64,000 nt of DNA, taken from positions 964,001 to 1,028,000 of the forward strand of contig NZ_ADVZ01000001.1 of NCBI RefSeq assembly GCF_000178995.1. The letters are read 5' to 3'. The notes below the pieces were generated by a model. The model was not told the DNA's origin and made no database searches. It saw nothing but the letters and a program-made list of their open reading frames with translations. The stretch comes from Afipia sp. 1NLS2 (GTDB lineage: Bacteria > Pseudomonadota > Alphaproteobacteria > Rhizobiales > Xanthobacteraceae). The translations under genes and the position numbers were made by a program. Below are positions 29,048-38,425 of this stretch, one piece after another (the first letter of the stretch is position 1; the number at the start of each line of letters is the position of its first letter).

Positions 29048-29257
29048 TTGCGCATCAGTGCCCGTAACCAGATCAAGGGAAAAGTCGTCGAAGTGACCAA
29101 GGGTGCGACCACGTCTCATGTCCGCGTTGATATCGGCGGCGGCCAGATCGTCACTTCGGCGATCACCAACGAAGCGGTCGATGAACTCGCCCTGAAGAAG
29201 GGCGATAACGTGATCGCCGTCATCAAGGCGTCCGACGTGATGATCGCGGTGAACTGA
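29048..29257 (+). CDS. mop: Free-standing molybdate-binding Mop (TOBE) protein
   Basis: A 69-residue protein consisting of one TOBE/Mop domain (RISARNQIKGKVVEVTKGATTSHVRVDI), the molbindin fold that binds molybdate or tungstate as an oligomer. The start is TTG at 29048 with AAGGAG 7 bases upstream; no closer ATG exists. It overlaps the next gene by one base and lies in front of modABC. Since the ModC here lacks its own TOBE domain, this protein may supply that sensing function or act as a molybdate store (inference). Confidence 0.85.
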   Translation: MRISARNQIKGKVVEVTKGATTSHVRVDIGGGQIVTSAITNEAVDELALKKGDNVIAVIKASDVMIAVN

Positions 29258-29760
29258 TGCGCAAGCCTCTTGCCCTCGCCATCCTGATGCTAGGCCTTGC
29301 GCCCGCTTACGCGGCCGAGCCTGCCGGCTGCGAGCACTTCAAATGGCCGGTGACGCGCGAGCGCGCGCTCCTGACCACGCCCGATCTTCCCACTTTGAAA
29401 TCGGGCGTGGATGCGCCGACGCTGCCGCCTCTCGCGGTAACGTTGTCGTTGCCCCCCGTGGCGGACGCGGGATTGCCGAAACCCTCCGAACGGACGCAAA
29501 AGCCGGGCACCTTTGCCGGATACCTGCGCCTCGGCCAGATTCCCGGCGGAATCTATACCGTCAGCGTCTCGGATTCCGCATGGGTCGATGTCATTCAGGA
29601 CGGCAACTATCTCAAGCCGACAGAATTCAGCGGCGTGACCGGCTGCAACGGCATCCGCAGGACCATGAAATTCAGTCTCGCTGCCGGCTCCACGACCGTG
29701 CAGATCAGCGGTGTCGCGGCCAATGCGATCAAGCTCGCGGTGGTGCCCTCCTCCGATTGA
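29257..29760 (+). CDS. Secreted hypothetical protein in the molybdate locus
   Basis: A 167-residue protein with signal peptide (MRKPLALAILMLGLAPAYAA). The mature part is beta-rich, with two Cys (CEHFKWP and TGCNG). It overlaps mop by one base (TGATG), so it is translated with it. Homologues in Bradyrhizobium are hypothetical proteins. Its place between mop and modA suggests a periplasmic role connected with metal or oxyanion uptake, but nothing in the sequence proves this. Confidence 0.7.
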   Translation: MRKPLALAILMLGLAPAYAAEPAGCEHFKWPVTRERALLTTPDLPTLKSGVDAPTLPPLAVTLSLPPVADAGLPKPSERTQKPGTFAGYLRLGQIPGGIYTVSVSDSAWVDVIQDGNYLKPTEFSGVTGCNGIRRTMKFSLAAGSTTVQISGVAANAIKLAVVPSSD

Positions 29761-30017
29761 GGAGACCACCGCATCGCGGCACGCAACCCATTGCCCTGTA
29801 CCCGGCCAGAACATTGGCGCGGCTGGACAACCCGCCAAAGTGCGGCAGCACCGACCCTTTACGCGCCCGTCCTGCCTGATATGGTGCGCCTCGCACGACG
29901 CTTTGGCCCGCCGTAAGCCCGCCAAGGCCTTTGGAACGGCGCTTCCAATTTCTTATCTTCCCATCCGACATCAGGACTCCGTCCAGATTTTTCAGACGGA
30001 GGGATATGGAGCGCCTC

Positions 30018-30830
30018 ATGCAATTGTTTTCCCGGATTTTTCTTGCCGCTGCGCTGGTTAGCGCGCCGCTCGCCACGCAGGCCTTCGCCCAGGATGCCAA
30101 GCCCGCCGCCGCAACCTCAGCCAAGACATTCATCAACTTCGCCGCAGCCTCGATGAAGAACGCGCTCGACGATGTCGACGCCGCCTATGCCGCGAAGTCC
30201 GGCAACAAGGTCACCGCAAGCTACGCCGCCTCGTCCGCGCTCGCCAAGCAGCTCGAACAGGGCGCGCCTGCCGACGTCTTCATCTCGGCCGACACCGCCT
30301 GGATGGACTACGCCATCAAGAACAAGAGCGTGAATCCCGCCACCCGCATCGACCTGCTTGGCAACAGCATCGTCCTGATCGCACCGAAGGATTCCAAGAT
30401 CAGCCACGTCGACATCAAGCAGGGCTTCGATCTCGCCAAGCTCGCCGGTGACGGCAAGGTCACCACCGGCGACGTCAAGGCCGTGCCGGTCGGAAAATAC
30501 GCCAAGGCCGCGCTGGAGAAGCTCGGCGCGTGGCAGGCCGTCGAGCCGAAAATGGCGATGGCTGAAAACGTCCGCGCCGCGCTGGCGCTGGTGTCGCGCG
30601 GCGAAGCCGTGCTTGGCATCGTCTATTCCACCGACGCCAAGGTCGATCCCGGCGTGAAGATCGTCGGCACCTTCCCGGCGGATTCGCATCCCCCGATCAT
30701 CTATCCGGTGGCGGCGACCGCCACCGCCAAGGACGGCACCGCGGACTATCTGGCGTTCCTGAAGAGTTCGGCGGCAAAAGCCACGTTCGAGAAGTACGGC
30801 TTCAGTTACCTGATCAAGCCGACCTCATAA
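30018..30830 (+). CDS. modA: Molybdate ABC transporter substrate-binding protein
   Basis: A 270-residue periplasmic protein. Signal peptide MQLFSRIFLAAALVSAPLATQAFA is followed by the ModA fold: INFAAASMKNALDDV, then YAASSALAKQLEQGAPADVFISAD for the oxyanion pocket. It delivers molybdate to ModBC. An ATG at 30006 is in frame, but GGAG lies 6 bases before the ATG at 30018 and this start begins the signal peptide cleanly. modB and modC follow on the same strand. Confidence 0.93.
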   Translation: MQLFSRIFLAAALVSAPLATQAFAQDAKPAAATSAKTFINFAAASMKNALDDVDAAYAAKSGNKVTASYAASSALAKQLEQGAPADVFISADTAWMDYAIKNKSVNPATRIDLLGNSIVLIAPKDSKISHVDIKQGFDLAKLAGDGKVTTGDVKAVPVGKYAKAALEKLGAWQAVEPKMAMAENVRAALALVSRGEAVLGIVYSTDAKVDPGVKIVGTFPADSHPPIIYPVAATATAKDGTADYLAFLKSSAAKATFEKYGFSYLIKPTS

Positions 30831-30847
30831 GTGATATTGTCCGTCGC

Positions 30848-31543
30848 GTGTTCGATATCACCCCCGAAGAATGGACGGCGATCGAGCTTTCGCTTCGTGT
30901 CGCCGTCGTCGCCACGCTGGTATCCACGCCAATCGGCATCGCCGTGGCGTGGCTGCTGGCGCGCCGCGATTTCTGGGGCAAGGCGCTCCTCGATGCGCTG
31001 ATCCATCTGCCGCTGGTGCTGCCGCCCGTCGTCACCGGATATCTCCTGCTGCTGAGCTTCGGGCGGAAAGGGCCGGTCGGTGAATTCCTCGACCACTATC
31101 TCGGCATCGTTTTCTCGTTCCGCTGGACCGGCGCGGCGCTCGCCTGCGGCGTGATGTCTTTTCCCTTGCTGGTGCGGCCGATGCGGTTGTCGATCGAGGC
31201 GATCGACCGCAGGCTGGAGCAGGCCGCGGGCACGCTCGGTGCAACACCCTGGCAGGTGTTTCTCACCGTGACGCTGCCGCTCGCGCTGCCCGGCATCGTT
31301 GCCGGGATGATTATGGGTTTTGCCAAAGCGCTCGGCGAATTCGGCGCGACCATCACCTTCGTCTCGAATATTCCCGGCGAGACGCAAACCATTTCATCGG
31401 CGATCTATTCGCTGATCCAGACGCCCGATGGCGATTTGCCCGCGCTGCGGCTCGTCATCATTTCCGCCATCATGGCCATCGGCGCATTGGTTGCGTCGGA
31501 ATTCTTCGCGCGGCGGGCGCTGCGCCGCGTTCACGGGCTGTGA
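30848..31543 (+). CDS. modB: Molybdate ABC transporter permease
   Basis: A 231-residue inner-membrane permease with five to six transmembrane segments. The EAA-type loop is visible as EQAAGTLGATPWQVFLTVTLPLALPGIVAG, and GEFGATITFVSNIPGETQT is the ModB signature near the C-terminus. The start is a GTG (VFDITPEEWTAIE). It lies between modA and modC with 17 and 1 bases of spacing. Confidence 0.94.
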   Translation: MFDITPEEWTAIELSLRVAVVATLVSTPIGIAVAWLLARRDFWGKALLDALIHLPLVLPPVVTGYLLLLSFGRKGPVGEFLDHYLGIVFSFRWTGAALACGVMSFPLLVRPMRLSIEAIDRRLEQAAGTLGATPWQVFLTVTLPLALPGIVAGMIMGFAKALGEFGATITFVSNIPGETQTISSAIYSLIQTPDGDLPALRLVIISAIMAIGALVASEFFARRALRRVHGL

Positions 31544-31544
31544 C

Positions 31545-32210
31545 ATGCTGAACGTCGATGTCACCAAGCAGCTCGGCACACTGAAGCTCGAAGCCGCGTT
31601 CCAGAGCGACAGTCCCGTCATCGGCCTGTTCGGGCCGTCCGGTGCCGGCAAAAGCTCGATCATCCACATGATCGCAGGCCTGTCGAAGCCCGACCGCGGC
31701 ACCATCGTCATCGGCGGCGAAACGGTTGATGACACCGCGAAGGGCCTGCATGTGCCGCCCTATCGCCGCCGCATCGGCTACGTGTTTCAGGACGCGCGGC
31801 TGTTTCCCCATCGCAACGTCGCACAGAATCTCGATTACGGCCGGCGCATGAACAAGCTCGCGCCGGACCCCACTCATCTCAAGCGCATCCTCGATTTGCT
31901 GGACATCGGCCATCTCCAGACCCGGCGGCCAGGGCAATTGTCCGGCGGCGAACGCCAGCGCGTCGCGCTCGGCCGTGCGCTGCTGTCAAAGCCGCGATTG
32001 CTTCTGCTCGATGAACCGCTCGGCTCGCTCGATCAGGATCGCAAGGCGGAAATCCTGCCCTATCTCGAGCGGCTGCGCGACGAGGAAAACATCCCGATGG
32101 TCTATGTCAGCCACGATCCGGACGAGACGCGCCGTCTCGCAGGCCATGTGGTGATGCTCAAACACGGACGCATCGTCGCACAGGGCGGCCCGGAGATTCT
32201 TCCCGCTTAA
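31545..32210 (+). CDS. modC: Molybdate ABC transporter ATPase without TOBE domain
   Basis: A 221-residue ATPase: Walker A FGPSGAGKSSI (about 30-40), signature LSGGERQRVALGRA, Walker B LLLLDEPLGSLD and the switch His in VSHD. Typical ModC proteins have about 350 residues with a C-terminal TOBE domain for molybdate feedback; this one ends right after the ATPase domain. A separate Mop protein encoded upstream may replace it. The stop overlaps the convergent binding-protein gene by 4 bases. Confidence 0.93.
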   Translation: MLNVDVTKQLGTLKLEAAFQSDSPVIGLFGPSGAGKSSIIHMIAGLSKPDRGTIVIGGETVDDTAKGLHVPPYRRRIGYVFQDARLFPHRNVAQNLDYGRRMNKLAPDPTHLKRILDLLDIGHLQTRRPGQLSGGERQRVALGRALLSKPRLLLLDEPLGSLDQDRKAEILPYLERLRDEENIPMVYVSHDPDETRRLAGHVVMLKHGRIVAQGGPEILPA

Positions 32211-33064
32211 CGAAGTTTCTTCAGCTCATCCTTCAGCACGCCGAGGCCTTCGAGCAAGGCCGGGCCGCCGCACAGCGTGTAGCGCGACGGCAGGCTGATG
32301 CGCCTGGTCTCGTCGTAGCGCGCGCGCAACGCAGGATGGGTGAGAAACAGCGCGCCCTGATCGGTGGCGTGGCTCGCCGTCTCCTGCAACACCAGAATAT
32401 CCGGCCCGGCCGTCAAAAGCGTTTCCATGTCCATGAAGCCGCCGATGCCACCACGCGCATTCGGCGGCGGCTTCAATCCGGCCGTGGCCAGCATCGATGC
32501 GACAAGGCTCTCGGTGCCCTCCGTATAACCTTCCCGCTGCAAAACGATGGCGGTGCGTGGCGGCTTCAGCGCCACGGCTTTGAGATCGTTTTCGGCGCGT
32601 TGCAGTTTGTCGGCCAGCGCCTCGCCGCGTTCGGGATGACCGAGAAGCGCTGCGATCTCGCGCACCTGCGCGCGCGCCTCATCCAGATTGCGGACCAGCG
32701 CGACCTCCACCACGCGCAGGCCGGTCGCAGCCAGAATCGTCTGCGTCGGGCGATCGCTGAACCCGGACAGCACCAGATCGGGCGCGAGATTGACGATCGA
32801 TTCCGAATTCCAGTCGATCTTCGGAAAGGCCGCGCCCTGCTTCGCCATGACCGACAGCGTGCCGTCCGTCGCATAGGGCGACAGGGCCGCGATCTGCGAA
32901 GGGTCGGCCAGCGCCAGCAGCAACTGGTCCGCGCAAAGGTTGAAAGACACCACATGCTTGGGGGGAGCGGCCCTGCAACCGGCGCTGCCAAGCAGCAGGA
33001 GACAAACGCCCAGGGACGCTTTCCAGATCGACATTTTCCAGACCGGCATTGCCCTGATCGCCAT
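32207..33064 (-). CDS. BtuF-like ABC transporter substrate-binding protein
   Basis: A 285-residue cluster A-III binding protein. The N-terminus is a signal peptide (LGVCLLLLGSAGC, with a weak lipobox). VVSFNLCADQLLLALADPSQIAALS is typical of BtuF/FecB-type proteins that bind corrinoids, heme or siderophores. Three in-frame ATGs sit inside a 15-base tandem repeat at the start (33064, 33049, 33034), so the exact start is open. It is divergent from the permease and ATPase genes at 33144 and 34148, with which it should form one importer. Confidence 0.8.
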   Translation of the reverse strand: MAIRAMPVWKMSIWKASLGVCLLLLGSAGCRAAPPKHVVSFNLCADQLLLALADPSQIAALSPYATDGTLSVMAKQGAAFPKIDWNSESIVNLAPDLVLSGFSDRPTQTILAATGLRVVEVALVRNLDEARAQVREIAALLGHPERGEALADKLQRAENDLKAVALKPPRTAIVLQREGYTEGTESLVASMLATAGLKPPPNARGGIGGFMDMETLLTAGPDILVLQETASHATDQGALFLTHPALRARYDETRRISLPSRYTLCGGPALLEGLGVLKDELKKLR

Positions 33065-33079
33065 TTTCTTGATCGCAGC
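33020..33079 (+). repeat. Four imperfect 15-bp tandem repeats
   Basis: Four consecutive 15-base units (33020-33034, 33035-33049, 33050-33064, 33065-33079) share a core of TTTCCAGATCGNCAT. They cover the 5' end of the binding-protein gene and give it three in-frame ATGs, each encoding a near-copy of Met-x-Ile/Val-Trp-Lys. The unit is a multiple of three, so copy-number change would keep the frame. Confidence 0.7.
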
Positions 33080-33143
33080 ACCCTGTTATGCCACGCCCAC
33101 CCTGTCGCGCCAGCCTTTGGCGCGCTGAATCAGCCGGAATGAG

Positions 33144-34151
33144 ATGGCCTTCGACCGACCGGGAAGTTTGCTCACGCTTCTGCTCGCAGCACTCGTCACA
33201 GTGCTGTTCGCGGCGTCGTTGATGACGGGCCCCGCCCATTTTGGCGCGGAGACCGTGGCGAAATCTCTGGTCTCCGATCAGGGAGTCGCCTCGATCATCG
33301 TCCGCGACGTGCGCCTGCCGCGCACGCTGCTCGCTGCCTTGATCGGCGCCACGTTCGGGATCGCGGGCGCATCGCTGCAGGGATTGCTGCGCAACCCGCT
33401 TGCCGAACCGTCGCTGTTCGGCGCACCACAGGCCGCCGCCGCGACCGCAGCAGGCCTGATGGCGTTCGGGCTGGTCAGCCCTGTCTCGCTCGCGGTCCCG
33501 CTCGGCGGCATCGCTGGTGCATTGCTTTCGGTCGGCGCGCTGGTCGCCATCGCGGGCCGTCGCGCTTCGCTGACCATGACGCTGCTCGCGGGCCTCGCGC
33601 TTGCAAGCCTCGCAGGTGCCGCCATCGCGCTCGTCCTCAACCTCGCGCCCAATCCCTACATCGCGCTGGAGATCGCATTCTGGCTGCTCGGCTCGCTGCG
33701 CGACCGCAGCATGATCCATGTCTGGATCGCGGCACCGTTCATGATCGCGAGCTGGATCGTGCTTGCCGCGAATGCCCGCGCCTTTCGCGCCTTGACGCTC
33801 GGCGAGGATGCAGCCTCCTCGCTCGGCGTCAACGTCGGGCGGGTGCGAATCTGGGTCGTGATCGGCGTGGCGCTCGGCGTCGGCGCCGCCGTGTCGGTCG
33901 CGGGCGCGATTTCCTTCGTCGGCCTCGTAGCACCCCATCTGGTGCGGCGGTTCTACGGCTCCGACCCGGCGCGCACGCTGCTGCCGTCCGCACTGGCAGG
34001 CGCGGCACTTTTGCTCGCCGCCGACATCATCGTGCGGCTGGTGCCCGGCCCGCTGGAAATCAAGATCGGCGTCATCACCGCGTTGATCGGCGTCCCGTTC
34101 TTCATCGCGATGATCTTCCGCGAACGTCAGGTGCTGGAGGAATCGGCATGA
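33144..34151 (+). CDS. FecCD/BtuC family ABC transporter permease
   Basis: A 335-residue permease with about ten transmembrane helices. RDVRLPRTLLAALIGATFGIAGASLQGLLRNPLAEPSLFG is the family's N-terminal signature, and FVGLVAPHLVRRFYGSDPARTLLPSALAGA is the cytoplasmic coupling region. It works with the ATPase encoded 4 bases overlapping downstream and the divergent binding protein. Substrate (cobalamin, heme or ferric siderophore) is not decided by sequence. Confidence 0.9.
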   Translation: MAFDRPGSLLTLLLAALVTVLFAASLMTGPAHFGAETVAKSLVSDQGVASIIVRDVRLPRTLLAALIGATFGIAGASLQGLLRNPLAEPSLFGAPQAAAATAAGLMAFGLVSPVSLAVPLGGIAGALLSVGALVAIAGRRASLTMTLLAGLALASLAGAAIALVLNLAPNPYIALEIAFWLLGSLRDRSMIHVWIAAPFMIASWIVLAANARAFRALTLGEDAASSLGVNVGRVRIWVVIGVALGVGAAVSVAGAISFVGLVAPHLVRRFYGSDPARTLLPSALAGAALLLAADIIVRLVPGPLEIKIGVITALIGVPFFIAMIFRERQVLEESA

Positions 34152-34933
34152 AACCCGACCTCGCCCCTCGCCTTCGCGCGGACAACCTCACCGTCCATCG
34201 TGGCGCACGCATCATCGTCACCGGTGCCAATCTCGTTCTGAATGCGGGCGAGCTGACCGTGCTCGCCGGGCCGAATGGCGCCGGAAAGACCACATTGGCC
34301 CGCGCCATGGCGGGGCTTATTCCCTCGCAGGGCAATGTCAGCCTCGACGGCACCGTGCTCGCCGCCATGAGTGCACGCGAACGCGCCCGCGCGCTGGCCT
34401 ATCTGCCGCAGGGCCACGAATTCCACTGGCCGATGAGCGTCGAGCACATCGTGGCGCTGGGCCGGGAGCCGCATGCCGATCCGTTCTCGCAAGTGACGCC
34501 CGAGGATCGCGCCGCCATCCTGGATGCGATGGAAGCAACCACCACCGACGCGCTCGCCACCCGCATCGTCACCACGCTGTCCGGCGGCGAACGGGCCCGC
34601 GTCGCGCTCGCGCGTGCGCTCGCCACACGGGCTTCCGTGCTGATCGCCGACGAGCCGATCGCCGCGCTCGACGAACGTCACCAGCTCATCGTCATGGAAT
34701 TGCTGCGCGGCATCGCCCATCAGGGCGCGGCGGTGCTGGCGATCATTCACGATCTCACGTTGGCGGCGCGGTTCGCCGACCGCGTGGTGCTGATGAACGA
34801 GGGTCGCATCATCGCCAACGACACGCCGGTGGCGGCGCTGACGCCGGAACGCATCGCACAGATCTTCAATATCTCGGTGCACCGGATCGAGACTCCGGAT
34901 GGGCCGCTGCTGATCCCCTCGCGCGCGCTCTAA
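34148..34933 (+). CDS. BtuD/HmuV-like ABC transporter ATPase
   Basis: A 261-residue ATPase: Walker A AGPNGAGKTTLARAM (about 37-51), the Q-loop region YLPQGHEFHWPMSVEHIVALGR, signature LSGGERARVALARALA, Walker B VLIADEPIAALD and the H-loop IIHD. The Q-loop block is that of heme, cobalamin and iron-siderophore importers. Its ATG overlaps the permease stop by 4 bases (ATGA). Confidence 0.9.
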   Translation: MKPDLAPRLRADNLTVHRGARIIVTGANLVLNAGELTVLAGPNGAGKTTLARAMAGLIPSQGNVSLDGTVLAAMSARERARALAYLPQGHEFHWPMSVEHIVALGREPHADPFSQVTPEDRAAILDAMEATTTDALATRIVTTLSGGERARVALARALATRASVLIADEPIAALDERHQLIVMELLRGIAHQGAAVLAIIHDLTLAARFADRVVLMNEGRIIANDTPVAALTPERIAQIFNISVHRIETPDGPLLIPSRAL

Positions 34934-34951
34934 AACTGAAGATTCCGTCCA

Positions 34952-36745
34952 CTAAGTACTCGACAGCCTCTTCCAGAGCCGCAGGACCTTGCGCTGGATC
35001 GCCGGGATACGCCGCGGCACGCGGATCGGCCTTTCATCCTGCGACAGCCGCAGACCGATGACATTGACGCGGTTGCCGCCGATGCCGCGCGCCACCAGCG
35101 CGATGGAGCCGAGCGGCAACGCCGCGCCGACCCGCGGCGCGCCGTCCAGATGGATGTCGAAATAATCCGCCAGCGTCAGCGGCTTCACGTCCGCCGGGAC
35201 ATCGATGCCATAAACCTCGCCGACGGCCTCCAGCGTCACGTCTCCCGCGAGCATGAAGTCCCCGAGCAAATTCGGATCGGGAGCCGTGGCGGGCGCCATG
35301 TCGACGAAAAAGCGGTCGAGCGCGCCGGCTTTCTCCGGCGGCGCGAGCAGATAGAGATAATCGCCCTTCTGCACCGGCGCCGCTTCGGCCGCGGAGAGAA
35401 TCTTCTCCTCGCGGATCACCAGCGTCGGCTTCGACCATGATGGAATGAGGCCCCGTTTCAGGAACAGGCTGTTCGGCCGCACGGCGTAACCGACCAGTTG
35501 CTGCTCAAGCTGTCCGGGCAGGTCCAGTTCGATACGGCGCGGGCCGCGATCGGTGCGCGGCAGAGCGACATGCAATTTCCTCGCGGCGAAACCGAGCGTC
35601 CAGCCCTGCAGCAACAGGGACACCATCACGACGATGAAAGCCACGTTGAAATAGATCTGCGCCTTCGGCAGGTCCAGCAGCAGCGGAATCGACGCAAGGA
35701 AGATCGCAACCGCGCCGCGCAAGCCGACCCATGAGATGAATATTTTTTCCCGCAATTGAAAAGGAAACGGCGCGAGACAGAGAAACACCGCCACGGGGCG
35801 TGCGACAAACATCAGCGCCAGCGCCACCACCAGCGCGGGCAGCGCCACCGCCACCAGCTTGTCGGGCGACGCGAGAAGGCCGAGCAGCACGAACATCACG
35901 ATCTGCGCAAGCCATGTCGCGGCGTCGAGAAACGTCAGCACCGAATTGTGCGCGCGCGTGGGCCGGTTGCCGATCACGATCCCGGCGAGATAGACCGCGA
36001 GAAAGCCGGAGGCGTGATCGATCTGCGCGAAGCCGAAAATTACCAGCGCCGCCGTCGTCACGAACGGCGCGTGCAGACCCTGCGGCAGGGAAATCTTGTT
36101 CAGCGCGAACACCACGAGCCGCCCGCCGACCAGACCGATGACGATGCCGAGCACGGCCTCCTGCGTGAACTGCCAGAAGATGTGCGATGCCGAGCCTTTC
36201 CCGAGCGACAGGAATTCCACCAGCACCATCGTGAGGAACACGGCGAACGGATCGTTGGTGCCGGATTCGACCTCCAGCGTCGCGCCGATGCGCGGACGAA
36301 GACGCAGGCCCTGCGCATGAACCAGAAGAAATACCGCCGCGGCATCGGTCGAGGCGACCACGGCGCCGAGCAGGAAGGATTCCGGCCAGTTCAGATCGAG
36401 TACGTATTTGGCGACCGGGGTCGTCAGCAGCGCCGTCAGAAGGACGCCCACGGTGGCGAGGACCGCCGAGGGCGCGAGGACCGCGCGGATGCTCTGGAAG
36501 CGCGTCTTCAGTCCGCCGTCGAACAGGATCAGCGCCAGTGCCGTGGAGCCGACCAGATAGGCGATCCTCACATCGTCGAATTTCAGCTTGCCGAGGCCGC
36601 CTTCGCCCGCGAGCAAGCCGAGACCAAGGAAGACCAGCAACAATGGCGCGCCGAAGCGGAGGGCCAGCAAGCTCGACAATATGCCAGCCATGATCAGCAC
36701 GGAGCCGAGCAGGATCGTGAGACTGACGGAATCGAGGATGGCCAT
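34952..36745 (-). CDS. cvrA: Potassium/proton antiporter, CvrA (NhaP2) type
   Basis: A 597-residue CPA1 antiporter. About twelve transmembrane segments occupy residues 1-390 (LVEFLSLGKGSASH, then FISWVGLRGAVAIFLASIPLL, the CPA1 signature). A cytoplasmic TrkA_C domain (about 410-490) and a transporter-associated CorC/HlyC-like domain (about 505-597) follow, the domain order of CvrA/NhaP2. It exports K+ in exchange for protons and helps control cell volume and pH. It is convergent with the ABC ATPase gene. Confidence 0.9.
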   Translation of the reverse strand: MAILDSVSLTILLGSVLIMAGILSSLLALRFGAPLLLVFLGLGLLAGEGGLGKLKFDDVRIAYLVGSTALALILFDGGLKTRFQSIRAVLAPSAVLATVGVLLTALLTTPVAKYVLDLNWPESFLLGAVVASTDAAAVFLLVHAQGLRLRPRIGATLEVESGTNDPFAVFLTMVLVEFLSLGKGSASHIFWQFTQEAVLGIVIGLVGGRLVVFALNKISLPQGLHAPFVTTAALVIFGFAQIDHASGFLAVYLAGIVIGNRPTRAHNSVLTFLDAATWLAQIVMFVLLGLLASPDKLVAVALPALVVALALMFVARPVAVFLCLAPFPFQLREKIFISWVGLRGAVAIFLASIPLLLDLPKAQIYFNVAFIVVMVSLLLQGWTLGFAARKLHVALPRTDRGPRRIELDLPGQLEQQLVGYAVRPNSLFLKRGLIPSWSKPTLVIREEKILSAAEAAPVQKGDYLYLLAPPEKAGALDRFFVDMAPATAPDPNLLGDFMLAGDVTLEAVGEVYGIDVPADVKPLTLADYFDIHLDGAPRVGAALPLGSIALVARGIGGNRVNVIGLRLSQDERPIRVPRRIPAIQRKVLRLWKRLSST

Positions 36746-36977
36746 GGGCGGCGGGGGCTTTCGACTTGCGCTTCAATCTGCTTATAGGTGTCACGGCGGA
36801 TCGCCAAACAAAATCTCGGCATCATAAATGCGCCGGATTCCCGGCGCTAAACGCATCGCATCGCGACCGGCGCGCGCCATGTGCGACCCTTGCGCAAGCC
36901 TTGCCGATATTGACGCCTGCGTCGCAAGGACGCATGAGAAGACGAATTCCCCCTGCTTCACCTGACGGGACCTGCCA

Positions 36978-38327
36978 ATGGATTGGGACGACCTGCGAGA
37001 CGCCCTGAATCGCGCGCTGCAATCCATCGGCGGGGAAATCACCTCGCCGTGGTTCTATCTGCAGTTCGGCATCATCCTGGTCGCCGCCGGTATCTCGCTG
37101 GCCTTGGGAAGCAGCCTGCGGGCCCGATTCGACGTGACCTCGCTGACGATGGGCTGGCCGGCGCCGCTGCGGCTGTTCGCCCGGACCGTGATGCAACGCG
37201 CCGGCACGATCATTTTCGCGCTGCTGGCCGAAATATCGCGGGTGGTCATGGTCCAGACCGGGCTGCTCTATCGCGGTTACGTGCTGTCGACGGCGGTCAA
37301 TCTCGCGACCGCCTGGCTCATCATCCGCATCGCCACCAGCGTAATCCGCAACGAATTCGTGGTCCGCGTGGTGTCCATCGCGGCATGGGCCGTGGCCGCG
37401 CTCAGCATCATCGGCCGCCTCGACGATGTGTCCAGCGCGCTCGATTCGATCTCGATCACCATGGGCACGCTGCGGCTGACGCCGCTGGTGCTGATCAAGG
37501 CGGGCGTGCTGCTCGCCATCGCGATGTGGCTCGTCAGCGCGGCCGGCAATTTCATCGAAGCCCGGATCGCCCACTCGCGCGACCTCACCCCGTCGGTTCA
37601 GGTCCTGCTGATCAAGCTCGTGCGGGTCGCGCTCGTCGTCGCCGCCATCGCCATGGTGATGTCGGCGGTCGGCATCGATCTGTCGGCCTTCGCGCTGTTC
37701 TCGGGGGCGATCGGCGTCGGTCTCGGCTTCGGCCTGCAGAAGATCATCGCCAATTTCATCAGCGGCGTGATCCTGCTCGCGGACAAATCGGTCAAGCCGG
37801 GTGATCTCGTCACCATCGGCGACAGCACCGGGAAAATCAGCTCGATGAACACCCGCTACATCTCGGTGGCGGCGGGCGACGGGCGCGAGATTCTGATTCC
37901 GAACGAGGATCTCGTCACCCAGCGCGTCATCAACTGGACCTATACCGACAAGACCATGCTGGTGAAGGTCAACTTCGCCACCAATTACGAAGCGGACCCG
38001 AACCGGGTCTGCGAATTGGCCGTCGACATCGCCCGCAACACGCACAACGTCGCGACCTTCAAGGCGCCGAATTGCCTGCTCACCGAATTCGCCGAAACCG
38101 GAATGAAGTTCGCGCTGACCTTCTGGGTCGCCGATCTCGATGTCGGCATGGACAATGTCCGCAGCAACGTGATGCAGGGGCTCTGGACCGCCTTCAAGAA
38201 CGAAAACATCCGCGTGCCCTACCCGGTGCGCGAACTCCGTGTCCGCAGCGGCGCGCTGCCGGTGGAAACCATCCTCGAGGTTCCATCGGACAATTCCGGC
38301 CCCGCCGCCAAGCCCGGCGCGGAATGA
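36978..38327 (+). CDS. MscS family mechanosensitive channel
   Basis: A 449-residue protein with four to five N-terminal transmembrane segments. The MscS pore helix and beta domain follow: FALFSGAIGVGLGFGLQKIIANFISGVILLADKSVKPGDLV (residues about 235-275), then the NTRYISVAAGDGREILIPNEDLVTQRVINW segment. The C-terminal alpha-beta domain ends near residue 435. It releases solutes on hypo-osmotic shock. The first part differs from short E. coli MscS and resembles the larger MscS-like channels of Rhizobiales. Confidence 0.9.
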   Translation: MDWDDLRDALNRALQSIGGEITSPWFYLQFGIILVAAGISLALGSSLRARFDVTSLTMGWPAPLRLFARTVMQRAGTIIFALLAEISRVVMVQTGLLYRGYVLSTAVNLATAWLIIRIATSVIRNEFVVRVVSIAAWAVAALSIIGRLDDVSSALDSISITMGTLRLTPLVLIKAGVLLAIAMWLVSAAGNFIEARIAHSRDLTPSVQVLLIKLVRVALVVAAIAMVMSAVGIDLSAFALFSGAIGVGLGFGLQKIIANFISGVILLADKSVKPGDLVTIGDSTGKISSMNTRYISVAAGDGREILIPNEDLVTQRVINWTYTDKTMLVKVNFATNYEADPNRVCELAVDIARNTHNVATFKAPNCLLTEFAETGMKFALTFWVADLDVGMDNVRSNVMQGLWTAFKNENIRVPYPVRELRVRSGALPVETILEVPSDNSGPAAKPGAE

Positions 38328-38425
38328 CCCGCACCCCGGGCGCAAAGGTTGCGAATTGGCGGCAAGGCATTAAATTAGCGTGATCCGGCCAGCGTGCCCG
38401 CAACCCCTTCGAAGTCAGACTTTCC

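Noticed and set aside
33065-33143. Cobalamin riboswitch between the BtuF-like and BtuC-like genes
   Set aside because: Only 79 bases separate the divergent genes and no conserved B12-box was seen; the element needs about 200 bases.
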